DNA from: Candidatus Aminicenantota bacterium
Lineage (GTDB): Bacteria > Acidobacteriota > Aminicenantia > Aminicenantales > Aminicenantaceae
Assembly (NCBI GenBank): GCA_030617525.1
Contig: JAUWVG010000208.1
Location: 1-5,318, forward strand
Length of the DNA: 5,318 nt
Direction of reading: 5' to 3'
Positions 1 to 5,318 of the stretch are shown here, piece after piece. The notes beneath the pieces are model-generated. The model searched no databases. It worked only from the letters and a program-made list of their open reading frames with translations, and was not told the origin of the DNA. The position numbers and the translations under genes were made by a program. Numbering within the stretch: the stretch's first letter is position 1; every line of letters begins with the position of its first letter.

Positions 1-1875
1 TTTGTCTTCCTGCTGTTGACCTTGAGCATCTCCATGAGCATCATCCTGGGCCTCAGGGCCCTGCTGCTGACTGGCGCTGGCCTGCTGGTACATCGTTTCG
101 GTGAGTTTGTGAGAGGCCTGTGAGAGCGTTTCTGTTGCACTTTTGATCTGCTCTAAGTCTTCACCTTCGATGGCCTTCTTGGTGTTAGCAATCTCAGTTT
201 CGAGCGCTTTAGCATCCTCCTCGGAAATCTTGTCTTTGTTGTCCTTGAGGAGTTTCTCGAGGCTGTATATCAATTGATCGGCCTGATTTTTTGCATCGAT
301 TGTGTCTCTTCTTTTTTTGTCTTCTTCGGCATGGGCCTCGGCATCTTTGACCATATTGTCGATTTCACTCTCGTCTATTCCGCTGTGGCCTGTGATCGTA
401 ATCGCCTGTTGTTTTCCGGTCCCTATATCCTTGGCAGACACGTGCAATATTCCATTCGCATCGATATCAAAGGATACTTCGATTTTGGGAATTCCCCGTG
501 GAGCCGGAGGGATCCCATCAAGATGAAAACGGCCGAGAGTCCTGTTGTGTGTGGCCATCTCTCTCTCTCCCTGTAAGACGTGAATTTCAACACTGGGTTG
601 ATTATCAGACGCCGTGGAAAATGTTTCCACTTTTTTGGTTGGGATTGTGGTGTTGCGGGGGATCATCTTTGTGAACACACCGCCAAGAGTTTCAATGCCT
701 AAAGTCAAAGGCGTGACATCGAGGAGCAGGACATCTTTGACGTCTCCTGTCAAAACCGCACCTTGAATGGCCGCTCCTGCAGCGACAACCTCATCAGGAT
801 TGACACCTTTATGTGCGTCTTTACCGAAGAGATCCTTCACAATCTGCTGCACTTTAGGAATTCGGGTAGAACCACCAACAAGTATAACCTCATCGATATC
901 AGAAGGCTTAAGTCCCGCATCTTTGAGTGCCTTTTTACAGGGATTGACGGTCTTCTCTATGATACTGCCCATGAGCTGCTCGAGTTTGGAGCGAGACAGT
1001 TTCATCAGAAGATGTTTTGGTCCGGAAGCATCGGCCGTGACAAAGGGAAGGTTGATCTCTGTTTCCATTGTGGTAGAAAGTTCCATCTTGGCTTTTTCCG
1101 CCCCTTCTTTGAGCCTCTGCAGAGCCATCTTATCTTTAGAGAGATCAACACCCTGTTCTTTTTTGAATTCACTCACAAGCCAGTTCTGAACGACCTGGTC
1201 GATATCATCACCACCTAAATGTGTGTCTCCATGAGTGGATTTAACTTCAACAACCCCTTCACCAACCTCAAGGATGGAAATATCAAAAGTTCCTCCACCA
1301 AAGTCATAGACAGCAATTGTCTGGTCAATCTTTTTGTCCATTCCATACGCAAGGGCTGCAGCGGTTGGTTCATTGATAATTCTCTCCACTTCCAAACCCG
1401 CAATTTTTCCTGCATCCTTAGTCGCTTTTCTTTGACTATCATTAAAATAGGCGGGAACTGTGATGACGGCTTTTGTAACAATTTCCCCCAGATAGTCTTC
1501 TGCCGCTTTTTTTAGTTTTTGTAAGATAATGGCTGATATTTCCTGGGGAGTATAAGTCTTACCGTGTGCTTCCACAGCCGCATTTCCATTTTTGTCAGAT
1601 TTGACTTTAAAGGGAACTTGTTTGATCTCTTCGGGAACCTCTTTTAATCGGCGGCCCATAAATCTTTTTATCGAATAGATTGTATTCTCAGGATTTGTCA
1701 CACGCTGTCTTTTGGCGACCTGTCCGACGAGTCTTTCTCCTTTTTCTGTAAACGCAACTACAGAAGGTGTTGTTCGTCCCCCTTCTTCATTAGCGATGAT
1801 GATGGGCTTGTCCCCTTCTGTCACAGCCACGACGGAATTTGTAGTGCCTAAATCAATTCCTATTGTTTTTGCCAT
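1..1875 (-). CDS. dnaK: Molecular chaperone DnaK (Hsp70), 3' end off the window
   Basis: Cytoplasmic ATP-dependent Hsp70 chaperone that binds unfolded segments and works with DnaJ and GrpE. The frame is open for 625 codons from ATG at 1875 to the window edge without a stop. The nucleotide-binding domain is about residues 1-380: IDLGTTNS at 7-14, VPAYFNDSQR at 140-149, NEPTAAALAYG at 168-178, DFGGGTFD at 191-198 and the adenosine motif GGSTRIP at 334-340. The interdomain linker with VLLLDVTP is at 382-389. The beta substrate-binding domain follows (LGRFHLDGIPPAPRG near 447-461), then the helical lid from about 500 to 597. The last visible residues are a Gln/Ala/Asp-rich tail; DnaK is usually 610-640 residues, so probably only a short acidic end is missing. 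The start is fixed by a GGAGG site 6 nt upstream and by the conserved N-terminus MAKTIGIDLG. It appears to be transcribed alone or as the first gene of a unit, from the promoter at 1934-1962. Identity is certain from the motifs. Confidence 0.98.
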   Translation of the reverse strand, partial: MAKTIGIDLGTTNSVVAVTEGDKPIIIANEEGGRTTPSVVAFTEKGERLVGQVAKRQRVTNPENTIYSIKRFMGRRLKEVPEEIKQVPFKVKSDKNGNAAVEAHGKTYTPQEISAIILQKLKKAAEDYLGEIVTKAVITVPAYFNDSQRKATKDAGKIAGLEVERIINEPTAAALAYGMDKKIDQTIAVYDFGGGTFDISILEVGEGVVEVKSTHGDTHLGGDDIDQVVQNWLVSEFKKEQGVDLSKDKMALQRLKEGAEKAKMELSTTMETEINLPFVTADASGPKHLLMKLSRSKLEQLMGSIIEKTVNPCKKALKDAGLKPSDIDEVILVGGSTRIPKVQQIVKDLFGKDAHKGVNPDEVVAAGAAIQGAVLTGDVKDVLLLDVTPLTLGIETLGGVFTKMIPRNTTIPTKKVETFSTASDNQPSVEIHVLQGEREMATHNRTLGRFHLDGIPPAPRGIPKIEVSFDIDANGILHVSAKDIGTGKQQAITITGHSGIDESEIDNMVKDAEAHAEEDKKRRDTIDAKNQADQLIYSLEKLLKDNKDKISEEDAKALETEIANTKKAIEGEDLEQIKSATETLSQASHKLTETMYQQASASQQQGPEAQDDAHGDAQGQQQEDK

Positions 1876-1881
1876 TACTAG

Positions 1882-1886
1882 CCTCC
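1882..1886 (-). promoter_or_regulatory. Ribosome binding site of dnaK
   Basis: GGAGG on the minus strand lies 6 nt upstream of the dnaK ATG at 1875. It supports this start codon together with the conserved protein N-terminus. Confidence 0.85.
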
Positions 1887-1933
1887 ATATAGATTATTGC
1901 TTCAATTATGACCTGCATAATGAATCTCTATAT

Positions 1934-1962
1934 AATATAAAACTTGAGCGTGTGTTTGTCAA
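1934..1962 (-). promoter_or_regulatory. Sigma70-type promoter of dnaK
   Basis: On the minus strand a perfect -35 box TTGACA (1962-1957) is followed by a 17-nt spacer and a TATATT -10 box (1939-1934). The expected transcription start is near 1927, giving a leader of roughly 50 nt. The element lies between the malic enzyme terminator and dnaK, so dnaK has its own promoter. It is not a sigma32-type promoter, since no CCCCAT-like -10 box is present. Control is therefore more likely by a repressor than by an alternative sigma factor; see the inverted repeat at 1943-1963. Confidence 0.8.
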
Positions 1963-1963
1963 G
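1943..1963. promoter_or_regulatory. HAIR-like inverted repeat over the dnaK promoter, candidate HspR operator
   Basis: Minus strand reads CTTGACA, then 7 nt, then GCTCAAG. The HspR-associated inverted repeat (HAIR) is CTTGAGT-N7-ACTCAAG, so 5 of 7 and 6 of 7 positions match and the 7-7-7 spacing is exact. The outer CTTGA/TCAAG arms are perfect. The site contains the whole -35 box and most of the spacer, where a bound repressor would block RNA polymerase. HspR is a MerR-family heat-shock repressor known from actinobacteria, epsilonproteobacteria and other phyla, and it often represses its own dnaK unit. That HspR acts here is inference: no hspR gene lies in the window, though it could lie downstream of dnaK. 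Confidence 0.55.
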
Positions 1964-2012
1964 TATATTTGATAACAACATGTACAATATATCTCGTATC
2001 TGACAATAACAT

Positions 2013-2048
2013 AAAAAAAAAGGGATCCTGAAATCAGGATCCCTTTTT
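2013..2048 (-). terminator. Intrinsic terminator downstream of the malic enzyme gene
   Basis: A perfect 14-bp stem pairs 2017-2030 with 2035-2048 around a 4-nt loop. The GC-rich core is GGGATCCTG/CAGGATCCC. On the minus strand it is followed by a run of nine T (2021-2013), the classic rho-independent signal, starting about 28 nt after the malic enzyme stop codon. On the plus strand it ends in five T, so it could also work in the reverse direction, but no plus-strand gene ends here. It separates the malic enzyme transcript from the dnaK promoter. Confidence 0.93.
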
Positions 2049-2076
2049 ATTTGAAAGGTTGTTAAGGTCGGATGTT

Positions 2077-3429
2077 TTATTTGTCAGGGTCAGCAATAAA
2101 TCCCTTTTTCATCATCATCTGGACTTCATCACGTGCCTGTTTGATGATCTGTTCGGCTTGTTCCCGCCTTACTTTTTCTGAAGATCTGACTCTTGCGACT
2201 CCCTGTTCTATACCCATATTGCCTACAGCAACAGCTTCCCTTGGAAAAACTTCCCACTCATCCATATTTGGAACAATGTAATCTTCGTGCAGCCCATTGT
2301 CTTCGGCGACTTTGGCCAATTCTTTGGCCGCCGCAATACACATTTCATCTGTAATTTTAGTGGCCCGGATATCCAGTGCTCCACGGAAAATTCCGGGGAA
2401 TCCGAGGGAGTTATTGACCTGATTGGGAAAATCCGAGCGCCCTGTGGCTACAATTCTGGCCCCGGCTTCTTTGGCTTCCCATGGCCATATTTCGGGAACA
2501 GGATTGGCTTCAGCAAAAACGATAGAGTCATCAGCCATGCTTGATATCCATTCCTTCTTTATGACTCCAGGCCCGGGCTTTGAAGCCGAAATGACGACAT
2601 CCGCTCCCTGCATGGCTTCTTTGATGTCTCCTTTACGGCTATCTTTGTTTGTCGTCTCACAGATATGCCATTTTTCCTTGAACTTCGTCTGGAGTAATCC
2701 CCGGTCTCCCCTGTCCCTGTGCAGAATTCCCTTGGAATCTACTTGAATAATATTTCCGGGATTAACTCCAGCCGTGACGATCAAGCGGGAAATGGCTATG
2801 TTTGCGGCTCCAGCTCCGATCAGAGTCACTTTAATTTCGCCCATCTTCTTCCCTACAATTTTAACCGCATTGATAAGGCCGGCAACAGTCACACAGGCTG
2901 TTCCCTGCTGATCATCGTGCCAAACAGGAATTTCCATCTCTTTCCTTAGAGTGTCCAGAATATGAAAGCATTTAGGATGAGAGATGTCTTCTAGATTGAT
3001 TCCCCCGAATGTGGGTTGAAGCCATTTGACTACCTGAATAATTTCTTCCGGATTTTTCGTGTCCAGACAGAGGGGAAAGGCATCAACTCCACCGAGGTAT
3101 TTGTACAGAAGAGCCTTCCCTTCCATCACTGGAAGACCTGCTTCCGGTCCGATGTCTCCCAATCCTAACACACGGGACCCATCGGAAATGACAGCCACAA
3201 AATTCCATTTGTTCGTCATTTCATAGGCAAGATCTTTGTCTTCCTGGATTTTTTTACACGGTGCAGCTACGCCCGGCGTGTACCAGATGGCAAAATCTTC
3301 AAAATTTCGAATCCGGCACTTGGGCATGATGCCAATTTTTCCTTTATAAAAGGGATGAAGCCTGAGAGCATCTTTTGAAGGCTGTTCGGCCTTAGCCAGC
3401 AGCTCTTCAACCGTCACTTCTTTTTTCAT
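2077..3429 (-). CDS. Malic enzyme (malate dehydrogenase, oxaloacetate-decarboxylating), compact bacterial type
   Basis: Cytoplasmic enzyme converting L-malate to pyruvate and CO2 with reduction of NAD(P)+, using a divalent metal. The 450-residue length fits the compact bacterial form without the C-terminal phosphotransacetylase-like domain of MaeB. In order: YTPGVA at 50-55 with the catalytic Tyr50, SDGSRVLGLGDIGPEAGLPVMEGK ending at the catalytic Lys105, NLEDI at 145-149 and HDDQQGTA at 171-178 with the metal-binding acidic residues, Rossmann loop GAGAAN at 205-210, EANPVPEI at 307-314, and GRSDFPNQVNNSLGFPG at 330-346. Asp231 ends the second Rossmann strand; this alone does not settle NAD against NADP preference. 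Relative to the commoner PVFHDDQHGTA this protein has Trp and Gln. ATG at 3429 is set by an AAGGAGG site 6 nt upstream. It has its own promoter and terminator, so it is probably monocistronic. The ancestral family is certain; the cofactor and the symbol (maeA, maeB, ytsJ) are not. Confidence 0.96.
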   Translation of the reverse strand: MKKEVTVEELLAKAEQPSKDALRLHPFYKGKIGIMPKCRIRNFEDFAIWYTPGVAAPCKKIQEDKDLAYEMTNKWNFVAVISDGSRVLGLGDIGPEAGLPVMEGKALLYKYLGGVDAFPLCLDTKNPEEIIQVVKWLQPTFGGINLEDISHPKCFHILDTLRKEMEIPVWHDDQQGTACVTVAGLINAVKIVGKKMGEIKVTLIGAGAANIAISRLIVTAGVNPGNIIQVDSKGILHRDRGDRGLLQTKFKEKWHICETTNKDSRKGDIKEAMQGADVVISASKPGPGVIKKEWISSMADDSIVFAEANPVPEIWPWEAKEAGARIVATGRSDFPNQVNNSLGFPGIFRGALDIRATKITDEMCIAAAKELAKVAEDNGLHEDYIVPNMDEWEVFPREAVAVGNMGIEQGVARVRSSEKVRREQAEQIIKQARDEVQMMMKKGFIADPDK

Positions 3430-3435
3430 AAAAAA

Positions 3436-3442
3436 CCTCCTT
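3436..3442 (-). promoter_or_regulatory. Strong ribosome binding site of the malic enzyme
   Basis: AAGGAGG on the minus strand, 6 nt (all T) before the ATG at 3429. This is near-perfect complementarity to the 16S rRNA 3' end and decides the start codon. Its first base overlaps the end of the 3' arm of the leader hairpin at 3442-3480. Confidence 0.92.
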
Positions 3443-3480
3443 AGGCTGTATAAATCCTCTTATAAAACGACTCCAGCCTA
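3442..3480 (-). promoter_or_regulatory. Possible leader hairpin in front of the malic enzyme ribosome binding site
   Basis: In the minus-strand leader, TAGGCTG (3480-3474) pairs perfectly with CAGCCTA (3448-3442). Inside it TATAA (3464-3460) pairs with TTATA (3453-3449) around a 6-nt loop, leaving a 9-nt bulge on the 5' side. The outer 3' arm runs directly into the AAGGAGG site, so the helix could affect ribosome access or stack against it. It matches no riboswitch that I recognise. The pairing is seen in the sequence; any regulatory role is inference. Confidence 0.35.
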
Positions 3481-3518
3481 TTTATTAAGATATATAATAA
3501 ATGCTTTAAAAACAGTCC

Positions 3519-3546
3519 ATTATATTCCCATAAAGATTAAAGTCAA
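3519..3546 (-). promoter_or_regulatory. Sigma70-type promoter of the malic enzyme
   Basis: Minus strand TTGACT (3546-3541), 16-nt spacer, then a perfect TATAAT -10 box (3524-3519). The expected start is near 3512, giving a leader of about 80 nt that contains the hairpin at 3442-3480. The -35 box begins only about 20 nt after the transformylase stop codon. No clear intrinsic terminator separates the two genes, so read-through from the purine genes may add to expression. Confidence 0.8.
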
Positions 3547-3566
3547 GTGATTTAGCTTTCCCTTTC

Positions 3567-4646
3567 TCACCTGTGAAGAAAACACCTTTCACTGTCGGCT
3601 TGGTCTGGTTTTTTTGTGACAATCATTGCGATACCATTTTCATCGGCTTTGGCAATAACATCCGCATCTCGAATCGATCCCAGAGGGTAAATAATAGCGG
3701 TAATTCCGTGTTTAGAAGCCAGCTCGACCACATCAGGGAAAGGCATAAACGCATCGGAAGCCAAAACACAATCCTGCGGGCCATACCCTCGAAAAGAAAA
3801 TTTAATAGCATCTTCCGCGGCATCGATACGGCTTCGCTGTCCGGAACCGATCCCGTGCACCTTATTTTTTGTTCCGATAACAATAGCATTGGACCTTGTA
3901 AAACAGGCCACATTCCAAGTAAATACGGCAGCATCCAACTCATCTACGGTGGGCTGTCTTTTTGAAACTACATCCACAGAGTCCAAGGATTTGATGCGAG
4001 AGTCAAACCGTTTCTGTACTAAAAGCCCTCCCGCAACTCTTTTAAATTCCAGGTCTGCATCAACGGACACCTCATCGCAGAAGGCTCCCATTTTCACAAC
4101 CCGGAGAGGCTTTCTTGAGCCCAATATCTCTAAGGCCCGGGATGAAAAATCAGGAGCATAGACGACCTCGACATTTCTTCCCGGCTCCGTGATGAGTTCG
4201 GCCAATGTGTTATCGACCTTGTAGTTGAATACATCCACGCTCCCGAAGTTAGACAGAGGATCACACTTCCAGGCCATTTCAAAAGTCTCAGCCGGAAGGG
4301 TCCCCATTGCAACTCCACTGGGCATTTCATGCTTGATGAGGACACAGATCTGCAGATTTTCATAGATCGAAGTCAGTTTCCTGGCAAGCCGTTGTCCCAG
4401 GTCCATATCGCCTACGTTGATGTAGCTTAAACCTTTGGAACCTTCTTGAAGAACTTCAAAGGTGGCCATATTGGGACCGGATGCTCCATCTTCCTCATAA
4501 AAAGCAGCGGGATATCCAGGGTTTTCTCCGTACCGCATGGAGAGTTTTTTCGAAAACTTGATCTCTCCAAAATTCATAATCTCTTGGAAATCTTCACCAA
4601 CTTTAGTCCTGTACTGTTTTCGAGTCGTTTTATCGATATCTTTCAT
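3567..4646 (-). CDS. purH: Stand-alone AICAR transformylase (phosphoribosylaminoimidazolecarboxamide formyltransferase)
   Basis: Transfers formyl from 10-formyltetrahydrofolate to AICAR, giving FAICAR, the ninth step of IMP synthesis. The 359 residues correspond to the C-terminal transformylase half of bifunctional PurH; the N-terminal MGS-like cyclohydrolase domain is absent. Visible family motifs: RYGENP at 38-43, KH at 105-106 (catalytic Lys-His pair) in IKHEMPSGVA, DPLSNFGS at 129-136, VAGGLLVQ at 204-211, RSNAIV at 251-256 with the conserved Asn253, GIGSGQRSRID at 265-275, SDAFMPFPD at 297-305, PLGSIRDADVI at 321-331 and DENGIAMIVT at 335-344. The end RCFLHR resembles the family terminus R-x-F-x-H, after several apparently extra residues (about 345-353). 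Bacterial PurH usually reads KHANPCG where this has KHEMPSG; animal enzymes also lack that Asn. The ATG overlaps the stop of the upstream cyclohydrolase (ATGA), which implies translational coupling. The symbol purH covers only half of the usual protein. Confidence 0.93.
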   Translation of the reverse strand: MKDIDKTTRKQYRTKVGEDFQEIMNFGEIKFSKKLSMRYGENPGYPAAFYEEDGASGPNMATFEVLQEGSKGLSYINVGDMDLGQRLARKLTSIYENLQICVLIKHEMPSGVAMGTLPAETFEMAWKCDPLSNFGSVDVFNYKVDNTLAELITEPGRNVEVVYAPDFSSRALEILGSRKPLRVVKMGAFCDEVSVDADLEFKRVAGGLLVQKRFDSRIKSLDSVDVVSKRQPTVDELDAAVFTWNVACFTRSNAIVIGTKNKVHGIGSGQRSRIDAAEDAIKFSFRGYGPQDCVLASDAFMPFPDVVELASKHGITAIIYPLGSIRDADVIAKADENGIAMIVTKKPDQADSERCFLHR

Positions 4647-4669
4647 TTTTTTTTATCCCTTTCACTCCT
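4643..4669 (-). other. purO/purH overlap with A9 run and upstream SD-like sites
   Basis: The cyclohydrolase ends GAT AAA AAA AAA TGA, and the last A with TG forms the ATG of the transformylase (ATGA overlap, 4643-4646). Upstream are AGGAG (4669-4665, 18 nt before the ATG) and AAAGGG (4662-4657, 10 nt before the ATG), so the transformylase has a plausible ribosome binding site of its own. The A9 run (4654-4646) holds an A-AAA-AAA heptamer whose phase allows a -1 shift from the cyclohydrolase frame into the transformylase frame. The overlap is certain; frameshifting is only possible. Confidence 0.7.
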
Positions 4670-5318
4670 GTTGATGATAGAGAGTGTATAATGTTTGCTG
4701 TCAATGGGATCACCATAAACACAGGCAACAGATACTCTAAAATCACTGTGTTTCCCCTCCTTGGGTTTCATGGCCTCATACGCTGCAGCAGCCATGTCCT
4801 CGGCAGATGCTTCTGTGATAAAGACATCCTCCGGAAGACCGATGAATGAAGGTAGAGGATCTTTATTATCCCCAGTATAGGTTGAGATCATTTTCCCTTG
4901 TCCGGGTATCAGTGGAATTTCAAAATATTCACGTTGAGGGGTTCCATCGTCTGCTCTTTTTATGATACTGAGTGCAGCATTGCTTGAAGACAGAATGCAG
5001 CCGCTTATCCTGGGGGTAAAGGTCGGCACATCGGGTTCGTATTCCCAGTTAGCCAATGTCGATTTAAGAACATGGACAGCATTTCCAGCACCACGTGCCG
5101 CAGCCTGGATATCATCTGTCTGCTTGCCGTTGCTGACGATTATTCCCTCAGAAAGAAGAATCGCAGGATAGATCAACAGATTCACATTCCCTGTTTTTAG
5201 AATCGATTCATCGGTCGGTTTTACAAGGAATTTATGATCAGAAAACTCAATTTTTCTGGCCTGACTCGAAGGAGACCGGCCGGTAATCGCGTATAAAACA
5301 ACGACGTTTTTCCCCGTC
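4643..5318 (-). CDS. purO: IMP cyclohydrolase, PurO family, 5' end off the window
   Basis: Closes the ring of FAICAR to give IMP, the last step of de novo purine synthesis. The frame is open from the window edge (first full codon 5317-5315) for 224 codons to TGA at 4645-4643. Family resemblance to PurO/IMP_cyclohyd (PF07826) rests on the N-terminal GKNVVVLYAITGRSPSSQAR block (residues 2-21 of the visible part), YPAI, IVSNGKQTDDI, the middle TFTPRISG, and the late PLPSFIG and HYTLSIINR segments. Family members run about 200-245 residues, so perhaps 10-20 N-terminal residues are missing. A GTG at 5185 could be misread as the start, but the conserved sequence upstream of it shows that it is internal. 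This fold is unrelated to the MGS-like cyclohydrolase domain of PurH. The next gene encodes the preceding enzymatic step and overlaps by 4 nt, which strongly supports the assignment. Confidence 0.88.
   Translation of the reverse strand, partial: TGKNVVVLYAITGRSPSSQARKIEFSDHKFLVKPTDESILKTGNVNLLIYPAILLSEGIIVSNGKQTDDIQAAARGAGNAVHVLKSTLANWEYEPDVPTFTPRISGCILSSSNAALSIIKRADDGTPQREYFEIPLIPGQGKMISTYTGDNKDPLPSFIGLPEDVFITEASAEDMAAAAYEAMKPKEGKHSDFRVSVACVYGDPIDSKHYTLSIINRSERDKKK

Noticed and set aside
763..1218. 151-codon open frame on the plus strand, with a 140-codon frame overlapping it at 767-1189
   Set aside because: Both lie antisense within the strongly conserved dnaK coding region, have no ribosome binding site I can see, and read as shadow translations of dnaK codons.
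1905..1921. Small inverted repeat ATTATG-N5-CATAAT in the dnaK leader
   Set aside because: A 6-bp, AT-rich helix in an AT-rich leader is weak and easily arises by chance; no match to a known thermosensor was recognised.
1876..2012. CIRCE element or sigma32-type promoter for dnaK
   Set aside because: Neither TTAGCACTC/GAGTGCTAA arms nor a CTTGAA with CCCCAT-like -10 box are present in this interval.
3430..3566. Intrinsic terminator for the purine genes
   Set aside because: No GC-rich hairpin followed by a T tract on the minus strand is visible between the transformylase stop and the malic enzyme; the only helix found is the leader hairpin next to the ribosome binding site.
3540..3614. Possible frameshift near the 3' end of the transformylase, because another frame reads VFFTGEKG, similar to the VFTG motif
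   Set aside because: The main frame already has MIVT in the right place and ends RCFLHR, like the family terminus. The alternative frame lacks an R-x-F-x-H end and runs on into the intergenic region.
3623..3943. 106-codon open frame on the minus strand
   Set aside because: It is an alternative frame inside the transformylase, whose own frame carries all the family motifs through this stretch.
4643..5185. Starting the cyclohydrolase at the GTG at 5185
   Set aside because: The same frame continues to the window edge with family-like sequence (GKNVVVLYAITGRS), so this GTG is an internal Val codon.

Overview
The window is a bacterial chromosomal segment with every recognisable gene on the minus strand, so transcription runs from position 5318 down to 1. 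Transcription order is a PurO-type IMP cyclohydrolase (5' end off the window), a stand-alone AICAR transformylase, a compact malic enzyme, and dnaK (3' end off the window). Shine-Dalgarno sites, sigma70-type promoters and a perfect intrinsic terminator make the lineage bacterial. The DnaK and malic enzyme sequences, a stand-alone AICAR transformylase beside a PurO-type cyclohydrolase, and mid-range GC (judged by eye, not computed) fit an anaerobic bacterium. Members of the Spirochaetota or Clostridia are my best guesses. This is an inference from sequence style, not from a search.

Region 5318-3567 holds the last two steps of de novo purine synthesis. The transformylase makes FAICAR from AICAR and 10-formyltetrahydrofolate, and the cyclohydrolase closes the ring to IMP. 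Most bacteria do both with one PurH polypeptide. Here the MGS-like cyclohydrolase domain of PurH is absent, and an unrelated PurO-family protein is encoded immediately upstream, overlapping by ATGA. An A9 run sits exactly on the stop/start overlap in the phase a -1 frameshift would need to fuse the two enzymes.

Region 3566-3430 is an intergenic promoter region with a clear TTGACT-N16-TATAAT promoter, a possible leader hairpin abutting the ribosome binding site, and a strong AAGGAGG site for the malic enzyme. The malic enzyme (3429-2077) decarboxylates malate to pyruvate. A 14-bp perfect hairpin with a U9 tail ends its transcript.

Region 2012-1876 is the dnaK control region. A consensus promoter (TTGACA-N17-TATATT) is overlapped by a 7-7-7 inverted repeat close to HAIR, the HspR operator. 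No CIRCE element (HrcA operator) is visible. dnaK then fills positions 1875-1 and is still open at the edge, lacking only a short C-terminal tail. The malic enzyme and dnaK appear to be separate transcription units; the purine pair is probably the end of an operon that starts outside the window.

Nothing in the window looks like a mobile element, CRISPR array, tRNA or rRNA. The points most worth checking are the HAIR-like operator, the slippery purO/purH junction and the malic enzyme leader hairpin.
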